Below, in pieces: positions 1-6,461 of a stretch of DNA of 8,966 bases (position 1 is its first letter; each line of letters opens with the position of its first letter). Source of the DNA: JBLHGU01 sp047615875 (lineage in GTDB: Bacteria > Pseudomonadota > Gammaproteobacteria > Arenicellales > CAJQKF01); assembly GCA_047615875.1 (NCBI GenBank), contig JBLHGU010000214.1:1-8966 (forward strand), given 5' to 3'. A program made the translations under genes and the position numbers. Below the pieces are notes generated by a model that saw only the letters and a program-made list of their open reading frames with translations, ran no database searches and was not told the origin of the DNA.

Positions 1-1302
1 TCTCCCCACGAACCAGAGATAACCATCGTCATCTCGATAGCCGACATCACCCGTACCCCACCAGGACCCGATGAACTTGTCCTTGGTGGCTTGTTGCCGA
101 TTCCAGTAGCCAAGAAACATTACCGGGTCATTACGCCAGGCGGCCAGCTCTCCTACCTCACCATCAGGCACTTCTTCACCGTGGTCATTTATTGGTGCGA
201 CACGATGTCCTGGATAAGCTTTACCCATACTACCCGGCTTAACTGGCATTCTAGAGGCGCAATTACCGACGATATAATTAAATTCTGACTGCGCCCACAT
301 TTCATTTATCTCTAAACCCAGCACTTCTACTCCCCAGTGATAAAGCTCTGCTCCCATGCTTTCACCCGCTGACATGATGCTTCGAAAGCGCAAATTATAT
401 CGCTCACGGAGGTTTGGCACCTGACGCATCATTTTTAAAGCAGTGGGTGGTATAAATGCATTACGAACACCATAACGACCGATCAGCTGACAAACTTTTT
501 CGGCATCAAATCGCCCACTCTCGTACCCCAGCACTGGTATTCCGTAATACCATGATGGTAACAACGCATCTATCAGGCCGCCTGTCCAGGCCCAGTCTGC
601 GGGAGTCCAGAACAAATCATCGGTTTGCGGAAAAAATTCCTGAGAAAGTTCAAACCCTGTGAGATTGCCTAACAAACAACGATGTGCAATCAGAGCGCCT
701 TTTGGTGAGCCTGTAGTACCGGAGGTGTAGATAATAATTGCCGGATCATCAGGACTGGTTTTTAATGTCTCACATTCATCATCGGCACGATCCAGTAGCG
801 GCCAGAACGCCTCACTGCCCATACCATCGCAACTAATTATCGTCTTGAGATCATCTAACTCTTCTTGCAAATTATGCAACAACTCAAAATGCTGATCACC
901 ACAAACCACGGCTGTTGCACCACTATCCTGCAAGCGATAGTGAATGGCATCTCCGCCAAACAAAACTGATAGCGGCACTGAGATAGCGCCGATTTTAAAA
1001 GCGGCCAGATGGGCAACTGCCGTTTCGATACGCTGGGGTAAAACAATGGCAACGCGATCGCCTCGCGAAATCCCCCGAGCCTTTAGAACGTTGGCAAATT
1101 GATTTGCCATCTTTCGAATATCACCAAAAGTATATTGAGACTTTCGACCGTCCTGATGCTCCCAATAGAGAGCTACTCGATCAGCTTTGCTTACATGTCG
1201 ATCGCAAACAGCCGCTGCGATGTTAAAACTGGCAGGGATCTTCCACCTGAAAGAATTCTGAATATCTGTATAACTGTGGGAATTTTGAGCAATAAGTCGC
1301 AT
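1..1302 (-). CDS. AMP-forming acyl-CoA synthetase (acetyl/medium-chain ACS type), 3' end beyond the window
   Basis: An open frame of 434 codons runs from an ATG at 1302 to the window edge without a stop; the C-terminal subdomain, about 100 residues including the catalytic lysine, lies outside. The family activates a carboxylic acid with ATP to an acyl-adenylate and then to acyl-CoA in the cytoplasm. Visible motifs are the P-loop YTSGTTGSPKG (residues 192-202), the FWTPADWAWTGG stretch (231-242) typical of acetyl/medium-chain ACS relatives, the adenine-binding region as MWAQSE (335-340) where YGQTE is usual, GNCASRMPVKPGSMG (346-360), and the TGD...DGYLWFVGR region (417-434). The start fits the family, whose N-termini begin shortly before an FRWxIPAxxN motif, here at 18-27. 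No good Shine-Dalgarno is seen. It follows lutC by 14 bases on the same strand, so it is probably the last known gene of the lut operon and may be translationally coupled. Substrate cannot be read from the sequence; propionate, butyrate or a medium-chain acid are possible. Confidence 0.93.
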   Translation of the reverse strand, partial: MRLIAQNSHSYTDIQNSFRWKIPASFNIAAAVCDRHVSKADRVALYWEHQDGRKSQYTFGDIRKMANQFANVLKARGISRGDRVAIVLPQRIETAVAHLAAFKIGAISVPLSVLFGGDAIHYRLQDSGATAVVCGDQHFELLHNLQEELDDLKTIISCDGMGSEAFWPLLDRADDECETLKTSPDDPAIIIYTSGTTGSPKGALIAHRCLLGNLTGFELSQEFFPQTDDLFWTPADWAWTGGLIDALLPSWYYGIPVLGYESGRFDAEKVCQLIGRYGVRNAFIPPTALKMMRQVPNLRERYNLRFRSIMSAGESMGAELYHWGVEVLGLEINEMWAQSEFNYIVGNCASRMPVKPGSMGKAYPGHRVAPINDHGEEVPDGEVGELAAWRNDPVMFLGYWNRQQATKDKFIGSWWGTGDVGYRDDDGYLWFVGR

Positions 1303-1316
1303 GAGAAAGAATGGAT

Positions 1317-1979
1317 TTAATCTTGCTCCAGATCAAGCAAAACTAGATGCAAACAACGCGGCCCATGAGCGCCATACTCTATAGTCTGTTCTATATCGGC
1401 GGTTTTTGATGGCCCGGAAATAAAGCAAACTCCTCGTGGTGGAAAACTAGCTTCCTGTCTTAGCAGTGTCCATATATCTTCCTGCCAGCGAACAATCGTG
1501 CCCGTCTCCAACAACACTACATGGTGATCAGGCATATAATTGTGGGTCAAGGGTGAATCAGCGGACGACCGCAAAACCAGTGTGCCAGTTTCAGCAACAG
1601 CGGCGACTGCTCTGGACACACAAATTTTGTCTTTATCCAACGCCGGCCTACGATTAATTTTAATATGTTCGGGCAGATTTAAATCTTCGAACAAAACCGA
1701 TTCTCCAATAACCAGGCTATCCGGCAAACTATATTCCTGCATATAGTTTTGCAGTACCACAGAAAGTTCAGATTTATGCTGAATTCGATCCAACGTTCCC
1801 TGTAATGCAATATGTTTTTGCACCAGTCGTTCTAGTAACTCACCAGTAAATCCAGGTTGCACATGCTTCTGATGCAAGGCCAGTCGCTGCTTCAACCCTG
1901 CTTGTAGCGTTTCATCAAGCGGCTGACTACGTCGTAGCGATGAGCGAATATTGCCGAGCACTTTCTCTTTGTCACTCAT
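1317..1979 (-). CDS. lutC: Lactate utilization protein C (LutC/YkgG, LUD domain)
   Basis: A 220-residue LUD-domain protein, the third subunit of the LutABC (YkgEFG) complex that oxidises L-lactate to pyruvate. The sequence shows the family signatures AETGTLVLRSS (129-139), MPDHHVVLLETGTIV (149-163) and the C-terminal block ISGPSKTADIEQTIEYGAHG (187-206) followed by PRCLHLVLLD. The frame is open further upstream to an ATG at 2063, but that would put 28 unrelated residues in front and overlap lutB by about 90 bases. The ATG at 1979 gives MSDKEKVLGNIR, which matches family N-termini, and overlaps the lutB stop by 8 bases, as expected for translational coupling. The upstream sequence has only a weak GAAAAG ribosome site. 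Length is normal for the family and no damage is seen. Confidence 0.95.
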   Translation of the reverse strand: MSDKEKVLGNIRSSLRRSQPLDETLQAGLKQRLALHQKHVQPGFTGELLERLVQKHIALQGTLDRIQHKSELSVVLQNYMQEYSLPDSLVIGESVLFEDLNLPEHIKINRRPALDKDKICVSRAVAAVAETGTLVLRSSADSPLTHNYMPDHHVVLLETGTIVRWQEDIWTLLRQEASFPPRGVCFISGPSKTADIEQTIEYGAHGPRCLHLVLLDLEQD

Positions 1980-3393
1980 TAGCTTTTCTGCTTTTATATT
2001 GCTGCATAAATGTCGCACCACTGGCAACCGGCAGATCGCGATAACGAGTCCACGCCCCGGCACCAGGTATGTAATTTATTCGTCCTTTACGACGCCCTAA
2101 CCAGCTGAGTATTCGAGTCGAAACACCGGTAACGAAATGATATAACTTTGGGCGGCTGGCCAACCAACCCCAAACTTTTAACGCTAACCGTTGTCGACCG
2201 GGCGTTAAGCGAGCTTCGAATTGTTTTTCCCGCAATCGCCGCAACATATCAGGCAATGGAATGCGCATAGGACAAACTTCTTTGCACCGACCATTCAAAG
2301 TGCATGCATTGGGCAAATCAAAGTTCTCTTCCAATCCATTGAACAAAGGCGTAAGTACAGATCCCATCGGCCCGGAATAAACCCAGCCGTAAGCATGTCC
2401 ACCCACTGAACTATAAACCGGACAGTGATTCAGGCAAGCGCCGCAGCGTATACAACGCAACATATCCCTGAACTCACCTCCCAACATTGATGAACGGCCG
2501 TTATCCAGCAGAACAACGTGGTATTCCTCCGGGCCATCTCGATCGTCGGGTCGAGCTGGTCCACTATAAAGCGATGTGTAGGCAGACATTTCCTGCCCGG
2601 TAGCACTGCGCGCCAATAGTCGCAGAAATACTGAAAGATCCTCTAACCCAGGCAACACTTTCTCAATACTTGCAGTAACGATGTGAACCCTGGGCAGGTT
2701 GCTAGTTAGGTCGCCATTACCCTCATTGGTCACCAACACATTGGAGCCGGTATCAGCGATCAGAAAATTCGCTCCGGTAATTCCCACATCTGCATTAATA
2801 AAGGTATCACGCAATACCTCACGGGCCTCTTTTACCAAATCTGCGCGGTTTTCAGTTCTCGATTTTATGCCGTGTTTCTGATGATGTTCATGAAACAATT
2901 GCGTAATTTGCGGGCGAGTTTTGTGTACTGCAGGCGCGATAATATGACTGGGCATCTCGTCTGCGAGTTGAATGATGTACTCACCGAGATCTGTCTCCAT
3001 CCGTTCGATCCCGGCGGCTTCAAGAACTTCATTCAAACCGGTTTCTTCGGTAATCATCGACTTGCCTTTAGCCACCAGCCTGGCGTTGGCTGATTGGCAA
3101 ATCTCCAGCACGATTCGATTAAATTCCTCAGCAGTACTGGCCCAATGGACCGTGCCTCCGTTTCGCACCACGCTCTCTTCGTATAATTCAAGATAGAAGT
3201 CGAGATGGTTCAGGGTATGTTCGCGGATCTCATTGGCAGCATCACGCAGCTTTTCAAATTCAGGCAATTCCTCAAACCTTTGGCGACGTTGCTCAACGAA
3301 TCCACCGCGGGCCCGCCCCATGGCTTCACGAAGATCGTCGTCCAATAGCGCCGTCTTGCTACGCTGCTTAAATGTTGCACCTGAGGGTGTCAT
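1972..3393 (-). CDS. lutB: Lactate utilization iron-sulfur protein B (LutB/YkgF)
   Basis: A 473-residue protein of normal family length, the central subunit of LutABC. Residues about 60-295 form the LUD domain, with ITEETGLNEVLEAAGIE (114-130), ETDLGEYIIQL (133-143) and GANFLIADTGSNVLVTNEGN (207-226). A ferredoxin-like region follows: the first 4Fe-4S motif is CIRCGACLNHCP (Cys 314, 317, 320, 324), then HAYGWVYSGPMGSVLTPLF (333-351), then a second cluster region CTLNGRCKEVCP in which the usual second cysteine is Asn367, leaving Cys 364, 370 and 374. The C-terminal tail carries GAGAWTRYRDLP (444-455), as in LutB relatives. The start is supported by a TGAGGA Shine-Dalgarno six bases upstream of the ATG (plus-strand 3400-3405) and by an ATGA overlap with the lutA stop. 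Electrons presumably pass through the clusters to a downstream acceptor not encoded here. Confidence 0.96.
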   Translation of the reverse strand: MTPSGATFKQRSKTALLDDDLREAMGRARGGFVEQRRQRFEELPEFEKLRDAANEIREHTLNHLDFYLELYEESVVRNGGTVHWASTAEEFNRIVLEICQSANARLVAKGKSMITEETGLNEVLEAAGIERMETDLGEYIIQLADEMPSHIIAPAVHKTRPQITQLFHEHHQKHGIKSRTENRADLVKEAREVLRDTFINADVGITGANFLIADTGSNVLVTNEGNGDLTSNLPRVHIVTASIEKVLPGLEDLSVFLRLLARSATGQEMSAYTSLYSGPARPDDRDGPEEYHVVLLDNGRSSMLGGEFRDMLRCIRCGACLNHCPVYSSVGGHAYGWVYSGPMGSVLTPLFNGLEENFDLPNACTLNGRCKEVCPMRIPLPDMLRRLREKQFEARLTPGRQRLALKVWGWLASRPKLYHFVTGVSTRILSWLGRRKGRINYIPGAGAWTRYRDLPVASGATFMQQYKSRKANE

Positions 3394-4151
3394 GACTCGT
3401 CCTCAACGGGCTCACCTATACCATCGCCCGCTGTATGACCTGCGAGAAACTCAGCAATATGAAATACGCGGACAGCTCCTCCCTTGCGTTTCATACGTCC
3501 AGCAATATTCATCAAACAACCCAAATCACCGCCCAGCAGAACTTCTGCCCGGGTACTTTCTATATTGGAAATCTTTTCATCAACAATGCGTTCTGAAATC
3601 TCACCATATTTGACGCAAAAAGTACCACCGAATCCGCAACAAACTTCTGCATCTGTTAATTCGTTCAGCTGACAACTACCCATACGTTCCAATAAATCCC
3701 GAGGTTGCTGTTTAACACCTAACTCACGTAGTCCTGAACAGGAGTCGTGATAAGTCACAGTGGATCTGCCTGCTCTGTTAACTGGTTGCAATCTGAGCAC
3801 CTCACTGAGAAAGCTCGTTAGTTCCCAAGTCTTTTCGGCCAGCGACAATGCCTGCTGCTGCCACAAAAGGTCATCTTTAAACAACTCCGGGTAATGGATT
3901 TTGATCATTCCAGCACAAGAACCGGACGGAACAACGACATAGTCAAATTCAGCGAATGTCTGAATAACCTGTTTTGCTATCGGCCGTGTTGTTGCAGCGT
4001 CACCGCTATTCCAGGCAGGTTGACCACAACAGGTCTGTGCCTCAGGTATAATGACTTCACAGCCACCCTTTTGCAGCAACTCCAGTGACGCAAAACCGAC
4101 TTCTGGTCGTACCAGGTCAACCAGACAGGTGATAAACATTCCCACTCTCAT
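3390..4151 (-). CDS. lutA: Lactate utilization protein A (LutA/YkgE, CCG-domain iron-sulfur/heterodisulfide-reductase-type protein)
   Basis: A 253-residue cytoplasmic protein with two CCG domains, first gene of the lutABC operon for L-lactate oxidation. Domain one has Cys9 (FITCLVD), Cys41-Cys42 (CCGQPAWNSG) and Cys79 (PSGSCAGM). Domain two has Cys138 (YHDSCSGLRELG), Cys171-Cys172 (CCGFGGTF) and Cys212 (GCLMNIAGRM), so all expected ligands are present. The chosen start is the ATG at 4151, giving MRVGMFITC, which matches family N-termini. An in-frame GTG at 4190 would add 13 residues (VSVFQQ...); it has a somewhat better upstream GAG-type ribosome site, so the start is not certain. The last 15 or so residues (HTAGDGIGEPVEDES) extend past the conserved HIAEFL. 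The stop overlaps the lutB start as ATGA. No lactate permease or regulator gene is adjacent. Confidence 0.94.
   Translation of the reverse strand: MRVGMFITCLVDLVRPEVGFASLELLQKGGCEVIIPEAQTCCGQPAWNSGDAATTRPIAKQVIQTFAEFDYVVVPSGSCAGMIKIHYPELFKDDLLWQQQALSLAEKTWELTSFLSEVLRLQPVNRAGRSTVTYHDSCSGLRELGVKQQPRDLLERMGSCQLNELTDAEVCCGFGGTFCVKYGEISERIVDEKISNIESTRAEVLLGGDLGCLMNIAGRMKRKGGAVRVFHIAEFLAGHTAGDGIGEPVEDES
3400..3405 (-). promoter_or_regulatory. Shine-Dalgarno of lutB
   Basis: Read on the minus strand the bases are TGAGGA, six bases before the lutB ATG and inside the 3' end of lutA. This supports the lutB start at 3393 and independent ribosome entry in addition to coupling through the ATGA overlap. 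Confidence 0.6.
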
Positions 4152-4213
4152 GGTTTGATTTTGACTACTAATTTGTTGAAAAACCGACACACCTGATCTC
4201 TACCTCAAGAATT
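4152..4213. promoter_or_regulatory. Short divergent intergenic region between lutA and lepB-like gene
   Basis: Only 62 bases (23 if lutA starts at GTG 4190) separate the divergent lutA and signal peptidase genes. The stretch is AT-rich in the middle (4168-4183). I found no convincing sigma70 pair with proper spacing in either direction; a TTGACT at 4161-4166 on the plus strand lacks a matching -10. Promoters for one or both operons may therefore lie partly inside the opposite coding regions, and any regulator bound here could affect both. Confidence 0.35.
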
Positions 4214-5125
4214 ATGAACGATACAAACGATCAAAGTCGCAGCATTATTCTAGCTGCATTTATGTCATTCATTCTGCCCGGTTTTGGACAACTCTACAAT
4301 GGCAGATGGAATCGAGCTCTCTGCATACTGCTGATTTTTTGTGCCAGTTTTATGGCATTTATGGGCTGGGCAACAATGGCCGTGCCGGCTAAGTATGCTT
4401 TCTATGTTTTTGCGGCGTCTTTGGGGTTATGTGGACTTATCTGGCTAGCATCCATAATTGATGCCGTATTATTAAGCAGGAAAAATCAAGACTATGAATT
4501 AAGGCCCTGGCAGACTATCTCTGTTTACATTGTAGTGGTTCTGTTTGCCTATATTGCGGTTTTCAAAGGCGTTGGTGGATACACTCGAACCCATATAATG
4601 GAGCCATTTCGAATTCCATCTGGCAGTATGAAACCTGGCATCCTTCAGGGCGACTTTATTTTTGCCGATAAGCAGGTCAATTGCAAAGGTTGCAAGAGAG
4701 CCCTTAGACACGGTGATGTTGCGCTGTTTCTTTATCCAAAAAACCGTACTCAGGTATTTATTAAACGAATTATCGGGCTACCTGGAGACAAAATTGAAGT
4801 CCAGGGCCAGTCTGTTTTCAGAAATGGCAAAAAACTCACCACGGCTGAAGCCACACTAGAAAATGGTTTTACCCGTGTTACCGAGCGCGCTCGAAAAGGC
4901 GCCTATGATGTCCAGTGGTCGAAAAACAGAAAGGGCAGGAAAAGTTATGAAGTACCTTCCGGACAGGTATTTGTGCTGGGAGACAACCGCAATCATAGCC
5001 AGGACTCGCGCCGTTATGGGAACGTACCCACCTCGGATGTCATTGGCATTGCCCACCATATATGGTTATCTCTGGATCGAAATAGAGACATGCGCTGGTC
5101 ACGCCTTGGGATGTTAATCAAATGA
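4214..5125 (+). CDS. lepB: Signal peptidase I (S26) with extra N-terminal multi-pass membrane domain
   Basis: A 303-residue inner-membrane peptidase that would remove signal peptides from exported proteins on the periplasmic side. The catalytic part is clear: IPSGSMKP (134-141) with nucleophile Ser138, VFIKRIIGLPGD (181-192) with general base Lys184, and the late conserved box GDNRNHSQDSR (256-266). Before it lie about three predicted helices (roughly 11-28, 34-56, 60-88); the first holds FILPGFGQLYNGRWNRA (19-35), like TM2-type membrane proteins. A fourth helix (about 100-120) leads into the active site. Between boxes there is a CxxC pair (Cys157, Cys160) and a basic insert (about 222-244). 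Typical housekeeping lepB sits with lepA or rnc; here it overlaps an MFS gene by 4 bases, so it may be a second, dedicated peptidase. The ATG at 4214 has only a weak AAGAAT upstream, but no better start gives the full N-terminal helix. Confidence 0.9.
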   Translation: MNDTNDQSRSIILAAFMSFILPGFGQLYNGRWNRALCILLIFCASFMAFMGWATMAVPAKYAFYVFAASLGLCGLIWLASIIDAVLLSRKNQDYELRPWQTISVYIVVVLFAYIAVFKGVGGYTRTHIMEPFRIPSGSMKPGILQGDFIFADKQVNCKGCKRALRHGDVALFLYPKNRTQVFIKRIIGLPGDKIEVQGQSVFRNGKKLTTAEATLENGFTRVTERARKGAYDVQWSKNRKGRKSYEVPSGQVFVLGDNRNHSQDSRRYGNVPTSDVIGIAHHIWLSLDRNRDMRWSRLGMLIK

Positions 5126-6333
5126 ATAATTTATTAGTCAAATTGAGAAATAGACCGGATTTTCTGATACTTATGATGTGCGCAGCAGTACCTTTAAGTT
5201 TCTCAACCTGGTCTGCGTTAATCAACAATTTCGCCATTGAGCGAGCAAGTTTCACCGGCGTTGAGATGGGCATTCTACAAAGCCTGCGTGAAATTCCAGG
5301 CTTTATGGCCTTCGCGGTAATCTATATTTTATTATTAATTAAAGAACAGTCTCTTGCTTACCTATCCCTTGTGATTATGGGGGTGGGCACAGTCATCACA
5401 GGATGGTTCCCAACCGCCTTCGGGCTGTACATCACCACCGTTATTATGTCTGTTGGCTTTCATTATTATGAAACACTACAATCGTCCCTTACTCTGCAAT
5501 GGGTAGACAAACGAGAAACGCCGGAGTTAATGGGCAAGATAATTGCCGTCGGTTCCTTTACCAGCATTCTGGCATTTGGTTTGATCTGGTTAGGCACAGA
5601 GTACTTCGCGCTCGACTATATCTGGATCTATATGATTGGCGGCGGTGGCAGCATAATAATCGGTCTGGTCTGTTGGCTGGCGTTTCCGATATTTCCGCAA
5701 AAAGTAGAACAACACAAAACCATGGTGTTACGACGTCGCTATTGGTTGTACTACTTGTTAACTTTTTTGTCCGGCGCCCGCAGGCAAATATTTGTCGTGT
5801 TTGCAGGATTCTTGATGGTGGAGAAATTTTCTTTCAGCCTGGCCTCCATCGCTGCATTATTTTTGATCAACTCTGTGTTGAACATATTTTTCGCCAGGCG
5901 TATTGGCAGACTGATTGGTGTGATTGGCGAACGTCGCGCCCTGATTTTTGAGTATAGCGGCCTAATTGTTGTTTTTACTGCTTATGCGTTTGTGACTAAC
6001 GCTACTCTGGCCGCCGGGCTATATATAATTGACCACTTCTTTTTCGCTCTGGCAATTGCTATCAGCACTTACTTTCAAAAGATCGCCGATCCCGCAGATA
6101 TCGCAAGTACAGCTGGCGTCGGTTTCACGATTAATCATATTGCCGCCGTAGTTTTACCGGCATTATTAGGCCTTTTATGGATTGTTTCGCCCATGCTGGT
6201 ATTCTTGTGTGGTGCGGCACTGGCAGCACTTTCACTTTTTTGCTCATTTTTAATTCCTACTTCACCAGCACCTGGAAATGAATCAACTCTGTCATCCTCG
6301 CCGCAGATTATTTCGTCATCAACATCCGCATAG
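5122..6333 (+). CDS. MFS-type membrane transporter, substrate unknown
   Basis: A 403-residue, strongly hydrophobic inner-membrane protein with about 12 predicted helices (approximately 13-35, 57-74, 78-95, 100-117, 141-160, 165-187, 205-232, 240-256, 271-290, 294-316, 332-355, 357-378). The 12-helix layout with a central basic loop (about 192-206) and a motif-A-like loop GRLIGVIGERRALI (262-275) between helices 8 and 9 fit the major facilitator superfamily. Motif A of the first half is poorly preserved (VEMGILQSLREIPG, 47-60). The tail after 378 is Ser/Thr-rich and probably disordered. Its ATG overlaps the signal peptidase stop (ATGA), with only a weak GGGAT ribosome site, so it is likely translated by coupling. 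I cannot name a substrate; lactate or another organic acid would fit the divergent lut operon, but this is only a contextual guess. Confidence 0.88.
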   Translation: MNNLLVKLRNRPDFLILMMCAAVPLSFSTWSALINNFAIERASFTGVEMGILQSLREIPGFMAFAVIYILLLIKEQSLAYLSLVIMGVGTVITGWFPTAFGLYITTVIMSVGFHYYETLQSSLTLQWVDKRETPELMGKIIAVGSFTSILAFGLIWLGTEYFALDYIWIYMIGGGGSIIIGLVCWLAFPIFPQKVEQHKTMVLRRRYWLYYLLTFLSGARRQIFVVFAGFLMVEKFSFSLASIAALFLINSVLNIFFARRIGRLIGVIGERRALIFEYSGLIVVFTAYAFVTNATLAAGLYIIDHFFFALAIAISTYFQKIADPADIASTAGVGFTINHIAAVVLPALLGLLWIVSPMLVFLCGAALAALSLFCSFLIPTSPAPGNESTLSSSPQIISSSTSA

Positions 6334-6385
6334 TGATTTTTCTGTCAGATGGTTATCCCCTATGGGTTTACGCCTCATCGAGAGC

Positions 6386-6448
6386 AAATAGAACTTTCCA
6401 TTTGCCAGCGGCCATTATTCAGGCTTAAATAGACCTTTCCACTTTTGC
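6386..6448 (+). repeat. Imperfect direct repeat upstream of the exported protein gene
   Basis: AAATAGAACTTTCCATTTGC at 6386-6405 recurs as AAATAGACCTTTCCA followed by CTTTTGC at 6427-6448. The first 15 bases match at 14 positions, then the second copy has two extra bases before TTTGC. The copies are 41 bases apart, about four helical turns, and flank or overlap the candidate promoter. They could be two binding sites for one regulator, or a small local duplication. Confidence 0.55.
6402..6430 (+). promoter_or_regulatory. Candidate sigma70 promoter for the DUF4329 protein / saccharopine dehydrogenase unit
   Basis: TTGCCA (6402-6407, five of six with TTGACA) and TTAAAT (6425-6430, four of six with TATAAT) are separated by exactly 17 bases. 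Transcription would begin near 6437 and give a leader of about 25 bases containing the AAGGAG ribosome site. Both elements overlap the two copies of the direct repeat, which would suit regulation. This is a consensus match by eye only. Confidence 0.4.
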
Positions 6449-6454
6449 AAGGAG
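6449..6454 (+). promoter_or_regulatory. Strong Shine-Dalgarno (AAGGAG)
   Basis: AAGGAG lies seven bases before the ATG at 6462 and fixes that start. It is the best ribosome site in the window, and the gene behind it is the first of a two-gene unit whose second member has none of its own. Confidence 0.8.
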
Positions 6455-6461
6455 CCAGGTC

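Larger units (their letters stand above)
6334..6461. other. Intergenic region between MFS gene and exported DUF4329 protein gene
   Basis: This 128-base stretch is the longest non-coding gap in the window. Its right half holds a candidate promoter, an imperfect direct repeat and a strong Shine-Dalgarno, listed separately. The left half (6334-6385) shows only a short CCC/GGG pairing without a T-run, which I do not call a terminator. The gap separates the signal peptidase/permease unit from the next two-gene unit. Confidence 0.6.

Noticed and set aside
1..1302. Possible frameshift or pseudogene, because only small open frames with both ends are evident on the plus strand here
   Set aside because: Translating the minus strand by hand gave 434 uninterrupted codons with all expected synthetase motifs; the gene is simply cut by the window edge.
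1980..2063. Longer lutC start at ATG 2063
   Set aside because: It would overlap lutB by about 90 bases and add 28 residues unlike family N-termini; the ATG at 1979 fits the family and the usual small overlap.
3233..3613. Plus-strand open frame of 126 codons opposite the lutB start and lutA end
   Set aside because: It lies wholly antisense to two well-supported genes, spans their junction, and its translation shows no domain or export signal.
4882..4893. Perfect 12-base palindrome CGAGCGCGCTCG
   Set aside because: It lies inside the signal peptidase coding region (Glu-Arg-Ala-Arg codons) with no T-run and no second copy seen, so it is probably coincidental.
5499..5951. Plus-strand open frame of 150 codons inside the MFS gene
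   Set aside because: It is a +1-frame shadow; the translation is rich in Arg, Trp and Cys in no family pattern, while the overlapping frame gives a clean 12-helix protein.
6343..6376. Possible terminator after the MFS gene (CCC-CTAT-GGG)
   Set aside because: The stem is only three pairs with mismatching flanks and no T-run follows.
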